The translations under genes were made by a program, and so were the position numbers. The notes beneath the pieces are model-generated. The model had not been told where the DNA came from, ran no database searches, and saw only the letters and a program-made list of their open reading frames with translations. Below, piece by piece: positions 31,940 to 43,495 of a stretch of 64,000 bases of DNA (position 1 is its first letter; every line of letters begins with the position of its first letter). This DNA comes from Eucommia ulmoides (Eukaryota; Streptophyta; Magnoliopsida; Garryales; Eucommiaceae): contig CM028330.1 of the NCBI GenBank assembly GCA_016647705.1, positions 31,142,649-31,206,648 on the forward strand, written 5' to 3'.

Positions 31940-34200
31940 CAGGGATACATTATCAATAAACACAGATCACAAAAATAAGAAGTGTCGGATTAGATTTTCC
32001 AACTTAACTTATCCAATAACTACCCCAGTCTACGACTGGGGAACATTTCATCTTATTCAGAATTTTCCAACGGAAACAGCATTCATGTTGTCTCATGATG
32101 TAGAAATGAAATGATCAAATCATAATAAACTCAATTAAATTCATCAAACAAGGATGAAATACGTTTCAACCTAATTCCTGGCAAAGTCTGAAAAACATAG
32201 GCAACCCTTCTGGGTTAGGTTGACAACTTGAAAAAAATAAAATCAAACAAGGATGAACTATGTGTCAACCTGAATACTTAGGAAAATGGGGATACTGAGG
32301 CAACCTTTACGAGGTTCGATCATTGATGTAAACCTCACCAAGAATTAGTGAGACCCGAAACCAACTTAGGGTTTCTTCGCGAAGATTGAAACTAAATCAG
32401 ATTTTGAGCGAACAAAAAATACAGAAATTGAAAGATATATTACCTTGATCCAACGTTTATGAACAAAACGCGAACCAATGGTATAATGATCTTAACCTAA
32501 TGATTATAATAAATCACAAACCAAAGATATAAGTTTGAATGCCACAAGAAACTCTTGATAAGTTTAGGAAAAGTTCTCTGAAGAACTAAAGAGAAAACTC
32601 TTACAATTTTATTAATAAAAAATAATATGTTTTTTTCCCATGGGATAGAAGTCTCTTAAATAGGTGGCCAATATTAAAAGAAACCCTAGCCTAATGAATA
32701 GTGCATGTGAACAATGTCGATGAACAGTACATGAATAGTGGCGGCGACACTTGAAATAAAAGGAAACCCTAGAGGAACAAGGAATCCTTGAGAAATAAGG
32801 AAACCCTACTCCTAATCTGAAAAGGAAAAGACTAATTCCTAATCTAAAAAGGAAAAGGCTAATTTAGCAATCATCTCTTACAAATTATCAAATAAATATC
32901 CTAAATTAAAATTAAAAGACTAATAAATAAAATAAATATATTGAATTTCGTCGTCCTCATGCCTTGGCCTATTTAAGTTCATGTTTAAGCCTCTTCACTT
33001 GCTTTGATGAGATGAATTAGGCTTCGATTGTCCGATAGGCCTAATTTGGGCTTAACTATTATAGAAATGAGCCATGTCTCTTGAATTATCCCATTAAGTG
33101 ATTCATGGATTGTTCTTTGATCTTGCCCTAATAATAAGCCCAACTTGAATATGTAACGAATCCTCTAATGGTGGTCATTAATTATCATCAATCGTCAACT
33201 CTAAGAATCTCATCAATCAATGATTGACCTACGTATCTACTTGATTCCCTATGAAAATAGGGATACGTAGGCTACCTTTACAAGGTTTAATCGTCAATGA
33301 AAAAAAATTCTCCATCAAATCAGGATTAAACAACGTCAACTAAAAATCATTTAGCGATAGATCAAAACTTTGCCTTAACTTGATCCTTGGTATATTACCA
33401 AGGTATGTAGGAAACCCAAGGGGGTCCATTCGAATCAGAGAGATTCCAACCTTACAACATCCTCTCAAGCCCTATATCAAGGCGTATCGCCGGGGAAGTC
33501 GCTCGACTTTCTTGAGAAGCTGATGTCAATCCTTTCGTTAGTCAAAATGACAAAATATACTTGTGCACGAACTATGCCTCAACCTGATCCTTGGTAGATT
33601 ACGAAGATACGTAGGAAGCCCTTCTAGGTGCGGTCGACAATGTGAAAATCAGCACAACGAGGGTTGAACTACATTTTTCCTGGATGTTTGACCTAGGAAA
33701 TTAGGGTCTAGATAACCTAGGTGGATTTCAATCACTTGGCAATCATTATCCAAAATAGCAATATCAACAAACAAAAATAACCCAATAGAGTTTCTCTACT
33801 AAAATGGATATTACAATCACACGCTCAGTTTGGGATATATGGACAACCCATGTGGGCTCTGTCGCATAATCCTGAATGCTCAGGATGTAATCCTATACCC
33901 CAAATAGAGTTAGGGCATATTATATCAGGTTTCTCCATCGAAATCCTGTGATAAGAGTTGCCCCATCTAGAGCTGGGGCCCATTATATAAAATTTCTCAG
34001 TAGAGGCTTTTTGATATAGACTTACACCAGCTAAAACTAATTCAAAATTCAGAATCTAAAAGCAAAACTTCATAATCCCTAAAAAGAAGTGAACATCGTC
34101 AAGCCTCAGTCTACGATTGGGGTACATTTTATTCGAGGTTAAATTTTCCCTAGGAAGTTTTCTAGTCCGTGTCCAGCAGTCCCAAGTGGGACATGGCCAA
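31940..34200. repeat. Dispersed short modules (GATACGTAGG type and CCCCAG...CTGGGG type)
   Basis: At least five variants of a module containing a CCTTGG..CCAAGG-type stem followed by GGATACGTAGGCAACC and GAGGTT are near 32190, 32280, 33250, 33390 and 33600. A second module with a CCCCAGTC..GACTGGGG stem recurs near 32020, 33970 and 34105. The first module also occurs in the LTRs of the family (48370, 48475, 48585, 61965). This is typical of a shuffled, hypervariable 3' region. Confidence 0.6.
32340..32650 (-). promoter_or_regulatory. Likely 5' region of the antisense gene; inverted copy at 43048
   Basis: On the minus strand it reads CTATTTAAGAGAC (TATA-like, near 32650) followed by a leader that includes CTTGTGGCATTCAAAC and CCGAAACC. 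The same sequence is on the plus strand at 43048-43495. Position and orientation fit a promoter and leader for the antisense mobile-domain ORF downstream. This is inference from position only. Confidence 0.4.
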
Positions 34201-34499
34201 GAAACTCTACTAGGTGTCGAGTTTCCTCAAAATCTTTCTTCGGTGAGATTTCTCTCAATCATTTTCAATCAAGTATTGATATGACGACCCAGGATTTGGT
34301 TTCTCTAGCCGTGAACCCTTTTTCACAAAAATATTGATTTACTTTTCATATTAGAATTACATTTAGCTAGATTTTCATTAATTTGAGATGTGTAGGAAAA
34401 CTCCGTGGGCACAACCATAACCAAGAGTTGATGATGTCGTCGAACTCCAAGCATGGTAGGATTGGTGTGTCTCTATCCTTACCTAGCTTAAGCCTCATA

Positions 34500-35340
34500 A
34501 AACAAGGTTATTCATAGTCTCCTATGAGAACGAGACTCGTGGGACAAGGCTATTCGCAGTCGCCCTTGAGAATTAAAGAACTATGCAATTTACAGTCGCC
34601 TTTGATATAGTAATAACAAAGGATAAAGCGATTCATAGCCGCCTTTGATATATTAATCACAAAGGACAAGGCTATTCATAATTACCTATGATATAGTAGT
34701 AACAAAGGATAAGTCTAGTCACAACCGCTTTTGAAATAATAATAAACAAAGGACAAGGCTATTCATAGCTGTCTTTGGTATGTAATAACTCGTGGGAAAA
34801 GGCTATTCACAGTCGCCCTCGAGATAACAAAGGCCTGGGCTATTCATAGTCATCTTTGATAAGTAATAAATCACGAGACAAGGCTATTCCCAATCGCCCT
34901 CAAGACTCGCAAGACAAGGCTATACATAGTCTCCCTTGAGAATCAAAGGACAAATCTATTCACAATTGCCTTTGATAACTATCCTCTAGGACTGGCCGTT
35001 AGTCCTCCGTGGAGAGGATTTATTGCATGTTTGAGAAAGATGTAGTTAATCCTATGGGTGATACAGTTGTTTGTATAGCCCCGCCAACCTAGTAAACTAA
35101 ACAAGATTATTCATCATTCTCTATACGATACTGGCGTAACACTCAAACAAGGCAATTCACAATCGTTCTTGAGATACAAAGGACAATGCTAGTCACAACC
35201 ACCTTTGATAAATAAAATAACTCGCAAGACAAGATTACTCATAATCTCCCTCGAGATACAAAGGACAAGGCTATTCACAGTCTCCCTCAAGAAACAAAGG
35301 ACAAGGCTATTCACAGTTTCCTTTAAGAACCATTCTCTAC
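34500..35340 (+). repeat. Degenerate minisatellite, ACAAGGCTATTCACAGTCGCC unit
   Basis: About 18-20 variants of a 40-55 bp unit whose core is ACAAGGCTATTCACAGTC followed by GCC or TCC, C/TTTGAGA and AACAAAGG or CTCGCGAG. Units differ by several bases, so the array is old. It sits about 190 bp before the polypurine tract, where Tat/Ogre elements often carry arrays in their 3' UTR. Confidence 0.85.
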
Positions 35341-35515
35341 GATAAGGTATGTCACCATCCTTTAGGAAATTCTTTACTGTTTTCCCAGTGTAAATATTAT
35401 AACGTCAAATGCTCCTAACTTTGCTTAGTTAAATCTAAATTACTGTCCTTACTTTCCATGTCAACAGAACAAAATATTTGTGTCTCCTTCTTTGTCATTA
35501 CTAGTAAACTTGCAT

Positions 35516-35531
35516 GATAAAGCGGGACAAC
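35516..35531 (+). other. Polypurine tract of the Tat/Ogre-like element
   Basis: GATAAAGCGGGACAAC directly precedes TGTAGACACTG, the 3' LTR start. It resembles plus-strand primers of Tat-type elements. Confidence 0.6.
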
Positions 35532-36029
35532 TGTAGACACTGTATTTTATTTCCCTAACCAGTGTTGAATCAAAAGTACAAGTTTAGATAATATTTAAAC
35601 TAAGGTTTAAAAGGAAATAATTTCTACTCTCGATCACAGTGGATAATACGATTAAACAAGAAAAACATAAGAAAACACAAAAACTATTGAATTTGACTAA
35701 ATTCGGTAAAGTTAAAGTTTCGGGTTAACCTCGAGATTCCTAAAATTAAAGAGAGCTAAGATGATTGTATTAAAGAATGATTTTATCACCTTTAATATGA
35801 ATCAAAATTAGTTACTATCCTTCAATTATAAGATATTTCACCAATTTACCTCGATTACTTACTTTGGCCTTGAACCATTTACTATTACTAGTTTCCTCTG
35901 TTTAACACCAGAAGTTTATTTTATTTGTTCATATTACATAACATACCATACCATCAAGATGCAATTCGAAAGACCTTGATCAAGTCATGGATATGTCGTG
36001 ATAGGTCCAAGTTACACAACGAAACTAAG

Positions 36030-38120
36030 TGTTGATCCTAAGATTTTGATGAATAATTAGGTATTGATGTTTTAGTAGAACTAATGTTTAATTTAGTGTT
36101 TCAAAGATTTAAATTTCCAGAGATGAAGACGTCAAATTGAATGGATGATAAAATGAAGATATCAAGATGATGAAGATGAATTAAGAGTTTAAAAAAATTA
36201 GAGAAAACAACCCAGGTAAATCTTAACTCTTAATATCCCATTTAGGAACACACACATGGTACAAAATGAATTTTATTTTTTATGCGTGTTTTGGTTAAGT
36301 GAAATTATTTTCTCCTATGTGAATTGAAAATAAAAAATCTTGAGTGACTACAATGAAATATAAGAATATTAGTGGAGCTTATTTAAGAGATAAAAGGGAT
36401 AAATGGGCAAAATTGTAAAAGAAAGTGAGTAAAAAATGAAATCAGAGAAAAGATCCATAAGGGAACAGTCGACTAAGGAGTTGAACGGCCAATGGTGGCT
36501 AAACTCTCAGAATAGAAGGGTCGACCGACAGGTTGACCGATGAAAACAAGTGAACTCTCTGAATCGAAGAGTCGACCGAGTGGTCGACTTCTATACTATG
36601 ATGGCTACTCCCTGATTCGTCCTGTCAACTGGGTAGTCAACTGAATGCACTATTTCAGGATATTGTTTGATTCGATTTTAAATCCAAAAGTAGCCATTTT
36701 TTGTTAGGATTTGAAAATGATTTTGGGGATATTCTTTATATTTGAGATATGGTTCATATACTAATTAAATCCTTTCAAAATGGTTCATTAAATATTAATG
36801 TTTCTTAATTTGGTAATTAAAATAGATTCTATAATTGTTTATTTTAATTGAGAAACACTTTAGGGGTTTAATTGAGAGATTCAAAAGATGTTTTTAAGTG
36901 GAATTGAACCAAAATAAAGTTATTATGATATAAGGGGTCTATAAGTGCTATTAATTATCATGACACATGTAAACTAGCTGTTAGAAGGCTGATTTCATAT
37001 TCCTTTAAATAGACATGTGAATTTTATATATCATTAAGCAGTAAAGAAGAGAAATCATGTCATATCATAAGAGTGAGCTATTCTAAGAGTTATCTTTCTG
37101 AGAGTTTGTGAGCTATTTTAAGAGTAATCTTGAAAATCAATTGCGATTAATGTTTGTCGCTACCAGATCTGAAGTTACATTGCTTTATCTGATTATTCGG
37201 TAGATTCCGGGTGAGATCATTCCAATTATATTCTTTCATTTCATTACTTGTTTATATTTTGGAAATTGATCTTAGAAATTGTTTCTGATTTTTGAAGAAA
37301 ATATTTTTATAAACAATTTCTTGATTCTGATTACGTTATTTGCTACCCATATCTTGTTAAAATCAGATTTTTGTATCTCAAGAATTTCAATCACTAGTTG
37401 GGATATTAATTGAGTTATTGTTTATCTGGGGTGATAGAAGCTCCGAGTGAGATTTACTTCTTATCAATTTTTGTATTGGTAAGTTGTGACAGTTTAAATA
37501 CCATTAGGGTATTTAATCAGGGGTAGCTGGGTTTCAGTCTCTTCCTATAAATAGATTGAGGTAGTAATTCTTCCTGGATAAGAATTGTGTTTTGAATGTT
37601 TTTGTAAAGGTTCCATCTTTACCTGTGAAAATGATAGTTGGAGTGTTTTGTGAGGTTTTAATTCTTGAGCGGTAGTGATAAAAAGAATTAGGTTAATCTT
37701 TAGCTTGTAAAAAGATAGGTTATTGTTGAGCCTGTAAAATGTAGAGGTTATTCCTGAGCCTTGGAAAATAAAATTGTAAAGGTTGATTCTGAGCCTGTAA
37801 AAGAATCGGTGTGTGAGTTTGGTTCCTACCTTTAAAGAGATCTTGAAATTTAGTGGGTGCGAATCTCCATGGGGCTCGGAGGACTGGACTAGCCAAGAGT
37901 AGCTTAGTGAACCAACATATATCTTGGTGTGCTGCAATATTTACTTTGATATTTTTGCTGTTTGGGTGTGTACTTAGATTGATAATATTATTCCGCCGTG
38001 TTATAAAGATAATAATTAATTTAGGAATAAAATTAATTATTTGATTTATCAAGTTTTATTCTGATATATTTTTTAATTACCCAATTCACCTCCCCTCTTG
38101 GGTATTCTACTGGGCCAATA
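36030..38120 (+). repeat. First LTR of the gag-only copia element
   Basis: 2,091 bp, TGTTGATCC...GGGCCAATA. Contains a TCGACCGA-rich minisatellite (36465-36640), a TTTAAATAG TATA-like box near 37010 and the ACCCAATTCACC...TTGGGTA segment at its end, shared with the other copia LTRs of the window. Confidence 0.88.
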
Positions 38121-40628
38121 ATTGGTATTGGAGCTGGTTTTAGCTCGTTAGATTTAACATCCTAGCTAAACCGGTCATGTGCACACCTTGGATGATGTAT
38201 TTTGTGTATCCTTTTTTGATATTGGTAAATGCATATATGATAATGTGGTTTATAATTCCTGTGATTTTAGTGGTATTGGTGGAAATGATGCTAATGAAAA
38301 TGTTCATATTGTTGTGGAAAATTTTCTTTCTTTCACACTACTTTTTGCTAAAGAGAGCTTCAGTTTAAAAAGAAAAATTGCTTCTTTTGAAAATGGTGGA
38401 AAAAGTGTTTGAAAATCTAAAATGTATTTGGATGATTATTGTGGTTCAAAAGAATTTTCAGAAGTTGTTTTTGAAATTTATAACTTGTTCTCTAAAGTGG
38501 ATTCTCTTGAAAATAAAAATGGAGTTTTAAAAAATAAATTTGATATGATTTCCAAGCAAATGTCAGATTTTGTTTCTAAAATCGATTTACTTAAGAAAAA
38601 TTTTAAAAAATCAAAATACAATCTTAAGTCTATTTCGAGAGATTCTGAAAACGATTTTTCTAGGTAAAGTGGATATGCTTTATCGTCTCATATTTCATCA
38701 CAAGCCAGTGATAGTTATGCTTCTATTGTTAGAAATGATTTATGTTTTATGTCTCATGCTTTCTATAATAAATCAAATTTAAGATGTTATTATTACAATA
38801 GGGCTGGGCATTTTAAAGTATCATGTCCGTTTCAGAATCCTAAGTTTATGTCTAACAAGGATGGATACAAAATAAAATGAATACCGAAGAAAATTGTTGG
38901 AATGTCTTGTGCAGAATTATAAAATGTCGGAAGTGGACCTGAAGGAACAGTTAAAGAGTTTATATCAAAGTCAAATCCACAAGCGATGTGTGCAAAGCGA
39001 AATGATGCACGAAAGACACGAACTGAAGTTGTAAAGAAACCACAAGAGATATATGCTAAGAGAAAAGTTGTACTAAAGCCAAGATGGGATAGCACAAGAA
39101 AACCACAAGCGATCCGTGCAAAGGGAATCTTCAATAAATCAAATGGAAAATATCAAAGGAAGAGAGAATACGAACAATCCAAGAAGAATTGCGCACCCAA
39201 TCAATTATGAGCTCAAATAAGGTAAAAAGTAAAGTCACCCCAAAAGATAGAAAAGATATTCCTAACCCTCCGTATTTTAAATTTATTAAAGATGGAGAGT
39301 CCCGACTTACCAAATAGGTAAGTTGTGATGGTTTCTAAGACCTATTTTCAATAATGTGTTTACTTGTTATCCTAGAAATATTATTTAGTGATTATAAGAA
39401 TCACATTCAGTTAAAGGGTATTAACATGTCTTTATATGCTTATATTGAGTAGTGATCGTATGTTTATTTTAAAGCATGTCTTATGATTTTAAAGATTAAT
39501 TGAGTGTTTGTGATCTCACTAAATAATGCTAATTATTTGTTGCGTATGCAATTTAGTAAGATTATTTGTATAATGTGCTTATTCATGAATACATCTTTTA
39601 TACAAATAAGTTGGATTGAGCTGGGTCTTTAAACTTCTTAATGCATGATAATATGTTCTTATGTTGCATGTCTACTGATTTATAAACGATTATTATTATT
39701 CTAAACGATAAATGCGATTTTATGAGTGAAATATGCACTTATCCGTAATTATACATACACTAGATTTAAAATTGATGAAATACTTGAGAAATGCTTCCTA
39801 TTTTAGTGTGTTAAAGAACATATGTTTTGTTTCTATAAAGGGAAGACATTGTTTTAGTATCATGAGTAAACATGTGGACTTAACTGATAATTATATGATT
39901 GCATGCTACATTGTTGAAAGATTTTGATTGTCTCAAATTTATTCTCCTAAGTATGAATTGACTTGTTTACAATTATATATAGGGAGAAATGTTTATAAGA
40001 TAAGTAACATTATATCATGCTTATATTGAAAGACAAGTTTTGTTGAAAATCAAAAGAGTTAATATGCTTGTGAAAAATTAATATCATGCTATATTGCTGA
40101 AATGTTATGATTATTCACCTATGCATGAGTATTATTCATTTACAATTTGATAAAGGAAGATTGCACGCTCAGAAAGATGTTTTTGGTGTAGATCTTATTG
40201 GATTGAGTAGACTTGATATTTATCTATAAAAATTATCCACATAGTGTTGATGTTTTGTGCTCAAAAGTTGAATTTATGAGTTGATCCAATATGTTTCTAT
40301 TATATGAATGCCTAGACTGAATTATCTATGTGTTCCCCTCCTCCTTAAATTTTGTTTTTGAAGATGACGAAGGGGGAGAATTTGTTGATGTTTTATTAAG
40401 GGGGAATTTTAGATGATGTTTTATTAATGGGAAAAAATTAGTTGATGAGTGATTAAGAGGAAGTTTTATTAATGAGTTTATTGTGCTTTATTGATTATGT
40501 TTTATAATATCTTCATTATTATGCTTTAATAAGTTAAAGAACTCGTCCTCGGAATAAGGGGGAGTATGGTTATATTTTATTTTGAAGAAAACATCAAAGT
40601 TAATTGTCATCATAAAAAAGGGAGAGAT
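38121..40628 (+). pseudogene. Interior with Gag-like gene and knuckle, no pol
   Basis: A decayed primer site (TGGTATTGGAGC, 38123-38134) is followed by a frame from about 38179 to 38880, open apart from stops at 38410, 38665 and 38878. The N-terminal part has DDVFCVSFFDIGK; the middle is a Lys-rich coiled coil (FSKVDSLENKNGVLKNKFD); the C-terminal part has a zinc knuckle CYYYNRAGHFKVSC near 38784-38825, in which the second Cys is Tyr by a G-to-A change. A Lys/Arg-rich tail follows to about 39210. The remaining 39300-40580 is AT-rich without coding. It ends with AAAAAAGGGAGAGAT (40613-40628), a good copia polypurine tract. Only Gag-type functions are encoded. Confidence 0.75.
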
Positions 40629-42732
40629 TGTTGATCCTAAGATTTTGATGAACAATTAAATATTGATGTTTTAGCGGAACTAATGTTTAATTGAGTGTTT
40701 CAAAGATTTAAAGTTCTAGTGATGAAGATATCAAATTGAATGGATACTAAATAAAGATATCAAGATAATGAAGAGGAATTAAGAGTTTGAAGAAATTAAG
40801 GAAAACGACCTAGGTAAATCTTAACTCTTAATATCCCATTTAGGAACACACACATGGTACAAAATGAATTTTATCTTTTATTTGTGTTTTGGTTAACTGA
40901 AATTATTTGCTCCTATATGAATTGAAAATAAATAATCTTGAATGACTAAAATAAAATATAAGAATATTAAAGGAGCTTATTTAAGAGAGAAAATGGATAA
41001 AGGGGAAAAATCGTACAAGAAAGTGAGTAAAAAACGAGATCAGGGAAAATATCGAAAAAGGAGCAATCGACTGAAGAGTTGACCGGCCAATGGTGGCTGA
41101 ACTCTCCGAATCAAAGGGTCGACTGATAGGTCGACCGGTGAAAACAACTGAACTCTCTGAATTGAAGAGTTGGCAGATAGGTCGATCGATGAAAACATCT
41201 GATCTTTCTGAATCGAAGAGTCGATCGAGTGGTCGACCGATGTACTGCGATGGCTACTCCCTGATTCATCCAGTCGATTGGGCAATCTACTCAATGCATA
41301 TTTTGAAGATATTGTTTGATCCGATTTTAAATCCAAATGTAGCCATTTTTGGTTAGGATTTGAGAGTGATTTTGGGGATATTCTTTATATTTAAGATATG
41401 ATTCATATACTAATTAAATCCTATCAAAATGGTTTATTAAATATTAATTTTTCTCAATTTAGTAATTAAAATAGATTCTATACTTATTTATTTTAATTGA
41501 GAAATACTTTAGCGGTTTAATGGAGAGATTCAAAATATGTTTTTAAGTGAAATTGAACCAAAATGAAGTCGTTATGATATAAGGGGTCTATAAGTGCTAT
41601 TATTTGTCATGACACATGTAAACTAGCTGTTAGAATGTTGATTTCATATTCCTTTAAATAGATTTGTGAATTTTATATATCATTAAGCAGTAAAGAAGAG
41701 AAATTATATAATATCATAAGAGTGAGTTAATCTAACAGTTTGTGAGCTATTTTAAGAGTGATCTGAAAGATCAATTGCGATTAATATTTGTTGCTACCGG
41801 TTCTGAAGTTACATTGTTTTAGCTGATTATTTTGTAGATTCCGGATGAGATCTTTCCAATTATATTCTTTTATTGCATTACTTGTTTATATATTGGAAAT
41901 TAATCCTAGAAATTATTTCTGATTTTTGAAGAAAATATTTTTACAAACAATTTCTTGAATCTAATTACGTGCTCCAATTTGCTACCCATATCTTGTTACA
42001 ATCAGATTTTTGTATCTCACGAATTTCTATCACTAGTTGAAATATTAATTGAGTTATTGTTTGTCTGGGGTGGTAGAAGCTGCTGGTGAGATTTACTTCT
42101 TATCAATTTTTGTATTGGTGAGTTGTGACGGGTTAAATACCACTAGGGTATTTAATCAAGGGTAGCTGGGTTTCAATCTCTTCGTATAAAGAGATTGAGG
42201 TAGTAATTCTTCCTGGATAAGAATTGTGTTTTGAGTGTTTTTATAAAGGTTCCATCCTTTCCTATGAAAAGGATAGTTGGAGTGTTTTGTTAGATTTTGA
42301 TTCTTGAGTCGTAATGATAAAACGAATTAGGTTAATTTTTAGCCTGTAAAAATTAGAGGTTATTCCTGAGCCTTGGAAAAGAAAATTGTAAAGGTTGATT
42401 CTGAGCTTGTAAAAGAATCGGTGTATGGGTTTGGTTCCTACCTTTAAATGGATCTTGAGAATTAGTGGATGCGAATCTCTGTGGGGCTCGGAGGATTGGA
42501 CTAATCAAGAGTAGCTTGGTGAACCATGATATATCTTGGTATGTTGCAATATTTACTTTGCTATTTTTGTTATTTTGGTATGCACTTAGATTGATAATAT
42601 TATTCCGCTGTGTTATAAAGATAGTAATTAATTTAGGAATAAAATTAATTATTTGATTTATCAAGTTTTATTCTGATATATTTTTTAATTACCCAATTCA
42701 CCCCCCCTCTTGGGTATTCTACTGGGCCAATA
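40629..42732 (+). repeat. Second LTR of the gag-only copia element
   Basis: 2,104 bp, similar throughout to 36030-38120 with visible substitutions and small indels. The minisatellite is at 41065-41285 with a different unit count. TATA-like TTTAAATAG near 41652. Confidence 0.88.
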
Positions 42733-42734
42733 AT

Positions 42735-42746
42735 TGGTATCAGAGC
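42735..42746 (+). other. Intact initiator-Met primer binding site
   Basis: TGGTATCAGAGC three bases after the second LTR. It is a perfect initiator-Met tRNA complement, while the equivalent site after the first LTR has changed twice. Confidence 0.85.
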
Positions 42747-43047
42747 TGGTTTTAGCTCGTTAGGTTTAACATTCTAGCTAAACCGGTCACGTGCACACAC
42801 CTTGGATGATGTATTTTGTGTATCCTTTTTTGATAGTGGTAAATGCGTATATGATAATGTGGTTTATGATTCTTGTGATTTTAGTGGTAGTGATGGAGAT
42901 GATGCTAATGAAAATGTCCATATTGTTATGAAAAATTTTCTTTCTTTCACACTACTTTTTACTAAAGAGAACTTCAGTTTAAAAAGAAAAATTATTTCAT
43001 TTAAAAATGGTGGAAAAAGTGTTCGAAAATCTAAAATGCATTTGTAG
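42747..43047 (+). pseudogene. Start of a second copy of the copia Gag-like gene, truncated
   Basis: About 80 codons (MDDVFCVSFFDSGKCVYDN) match 38179-38430 and are open where the first copy has a stop at 38410. The similarity ends near 43047 at the junction with unrelated sequence. Confidence 0.7.
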
Positions 43048-43495
43048 ACTTGCGAATTGTTTCTTTCTTGTTCTCTTGACTGCCTTTTTAAGGGGCTTTG
43101 TCGACCTTCGAATTTCACACAATTTTGATATTTATTAATGCATTTTGAAAGGGTTTTCTCTTAAGATCTTGTAAGAACTTTTACGAATTTATCAAGTTTT
43201 CTTGTGGCGTTCAACCTCTTTGGTTCATGAATCTCGTATAATCATTGGATCAAGGATTATTTTATACCTTTTATTCGCGTTTCATTCATAAATTCCAGGT
43301 CAAGCTAATCTATCAACTTTCTGTATTTTCTTGTGTTCTTCATTTCAAATCAGAATTTAGTTCGATCCTTTGCGAAAAAATGCTAACTTGGTTTCGGGTC
43401 TCACTATTCCTTAGTGAGGTTCACATCAAAAAGTCCAAGACACCCCTAAGATATTCTCTACCGAAAATAACCAGGGAAGGAACTAAGTTACTGAG
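43048..43495 (+). repeat. Inverted copy of the antisense-gene promoter region
   Basis: Matches the reverse complement of 32340-32650, including GGTTTCGGGTCTCACTATTCCTTAGTGAGG and GGATCAAGG blocks in the same order. It joins the truncated copia interior on its left and native Tat/Ogre LTR on its right. It contains no coding sequence. Confidence 0.6.

Larger units (their letters stand above)
26681..35531 (+). mobile_element. Interior of the Tat/Ogre-like element, no gag-pol
   Basis: Lies between two LTRs of the same family in the same orientation. No Gag, protease, RT or integrase motif is visible on either strand. It holds, in order, an antisense plant-mobile-domain gene remnant (26950-30250), AT-rich spacer, the likely antisense 5' region (32340-32650), repeated short modules (31940-34200), a minisatellite (34500-35340) and a polypurine tract. 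That makes it a large non-autonomous derivative. An alternative is that two different elements were joined by recombination and the gag-pol was lost with the boundary. Confidence 0.6.
36030..43047 (+). mobile_element. Gag-only Ty1/copia-type element, LTR-interior-LTR-partial interior
   Basis: LTR 36030-38120, interior 38121-40628, LTR 40629-42732, then 315 bp of a second interior (42733-43047) that repeats the start of the first. The primer site is Met-tRNA type and intact in the second copy. The interior encodes only a Gag-like protein; protease, integrase and RT are absent from its 2.5 kb. The LTRs start TGTTGATCC and end GGGCCAATA, related to the copia LTRs at 20599 and 57430, so the mobilising partner could be that family. 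The right end has no LTR, so a recombination or deletion has occurred there. Confidence 0.85.

Noticed and set aside
34500..35340. CRISPR-like array
   Set aside because: Units are degenerate, spacing is irregular, spacers are related to each other, and the context is a plant retroelement.
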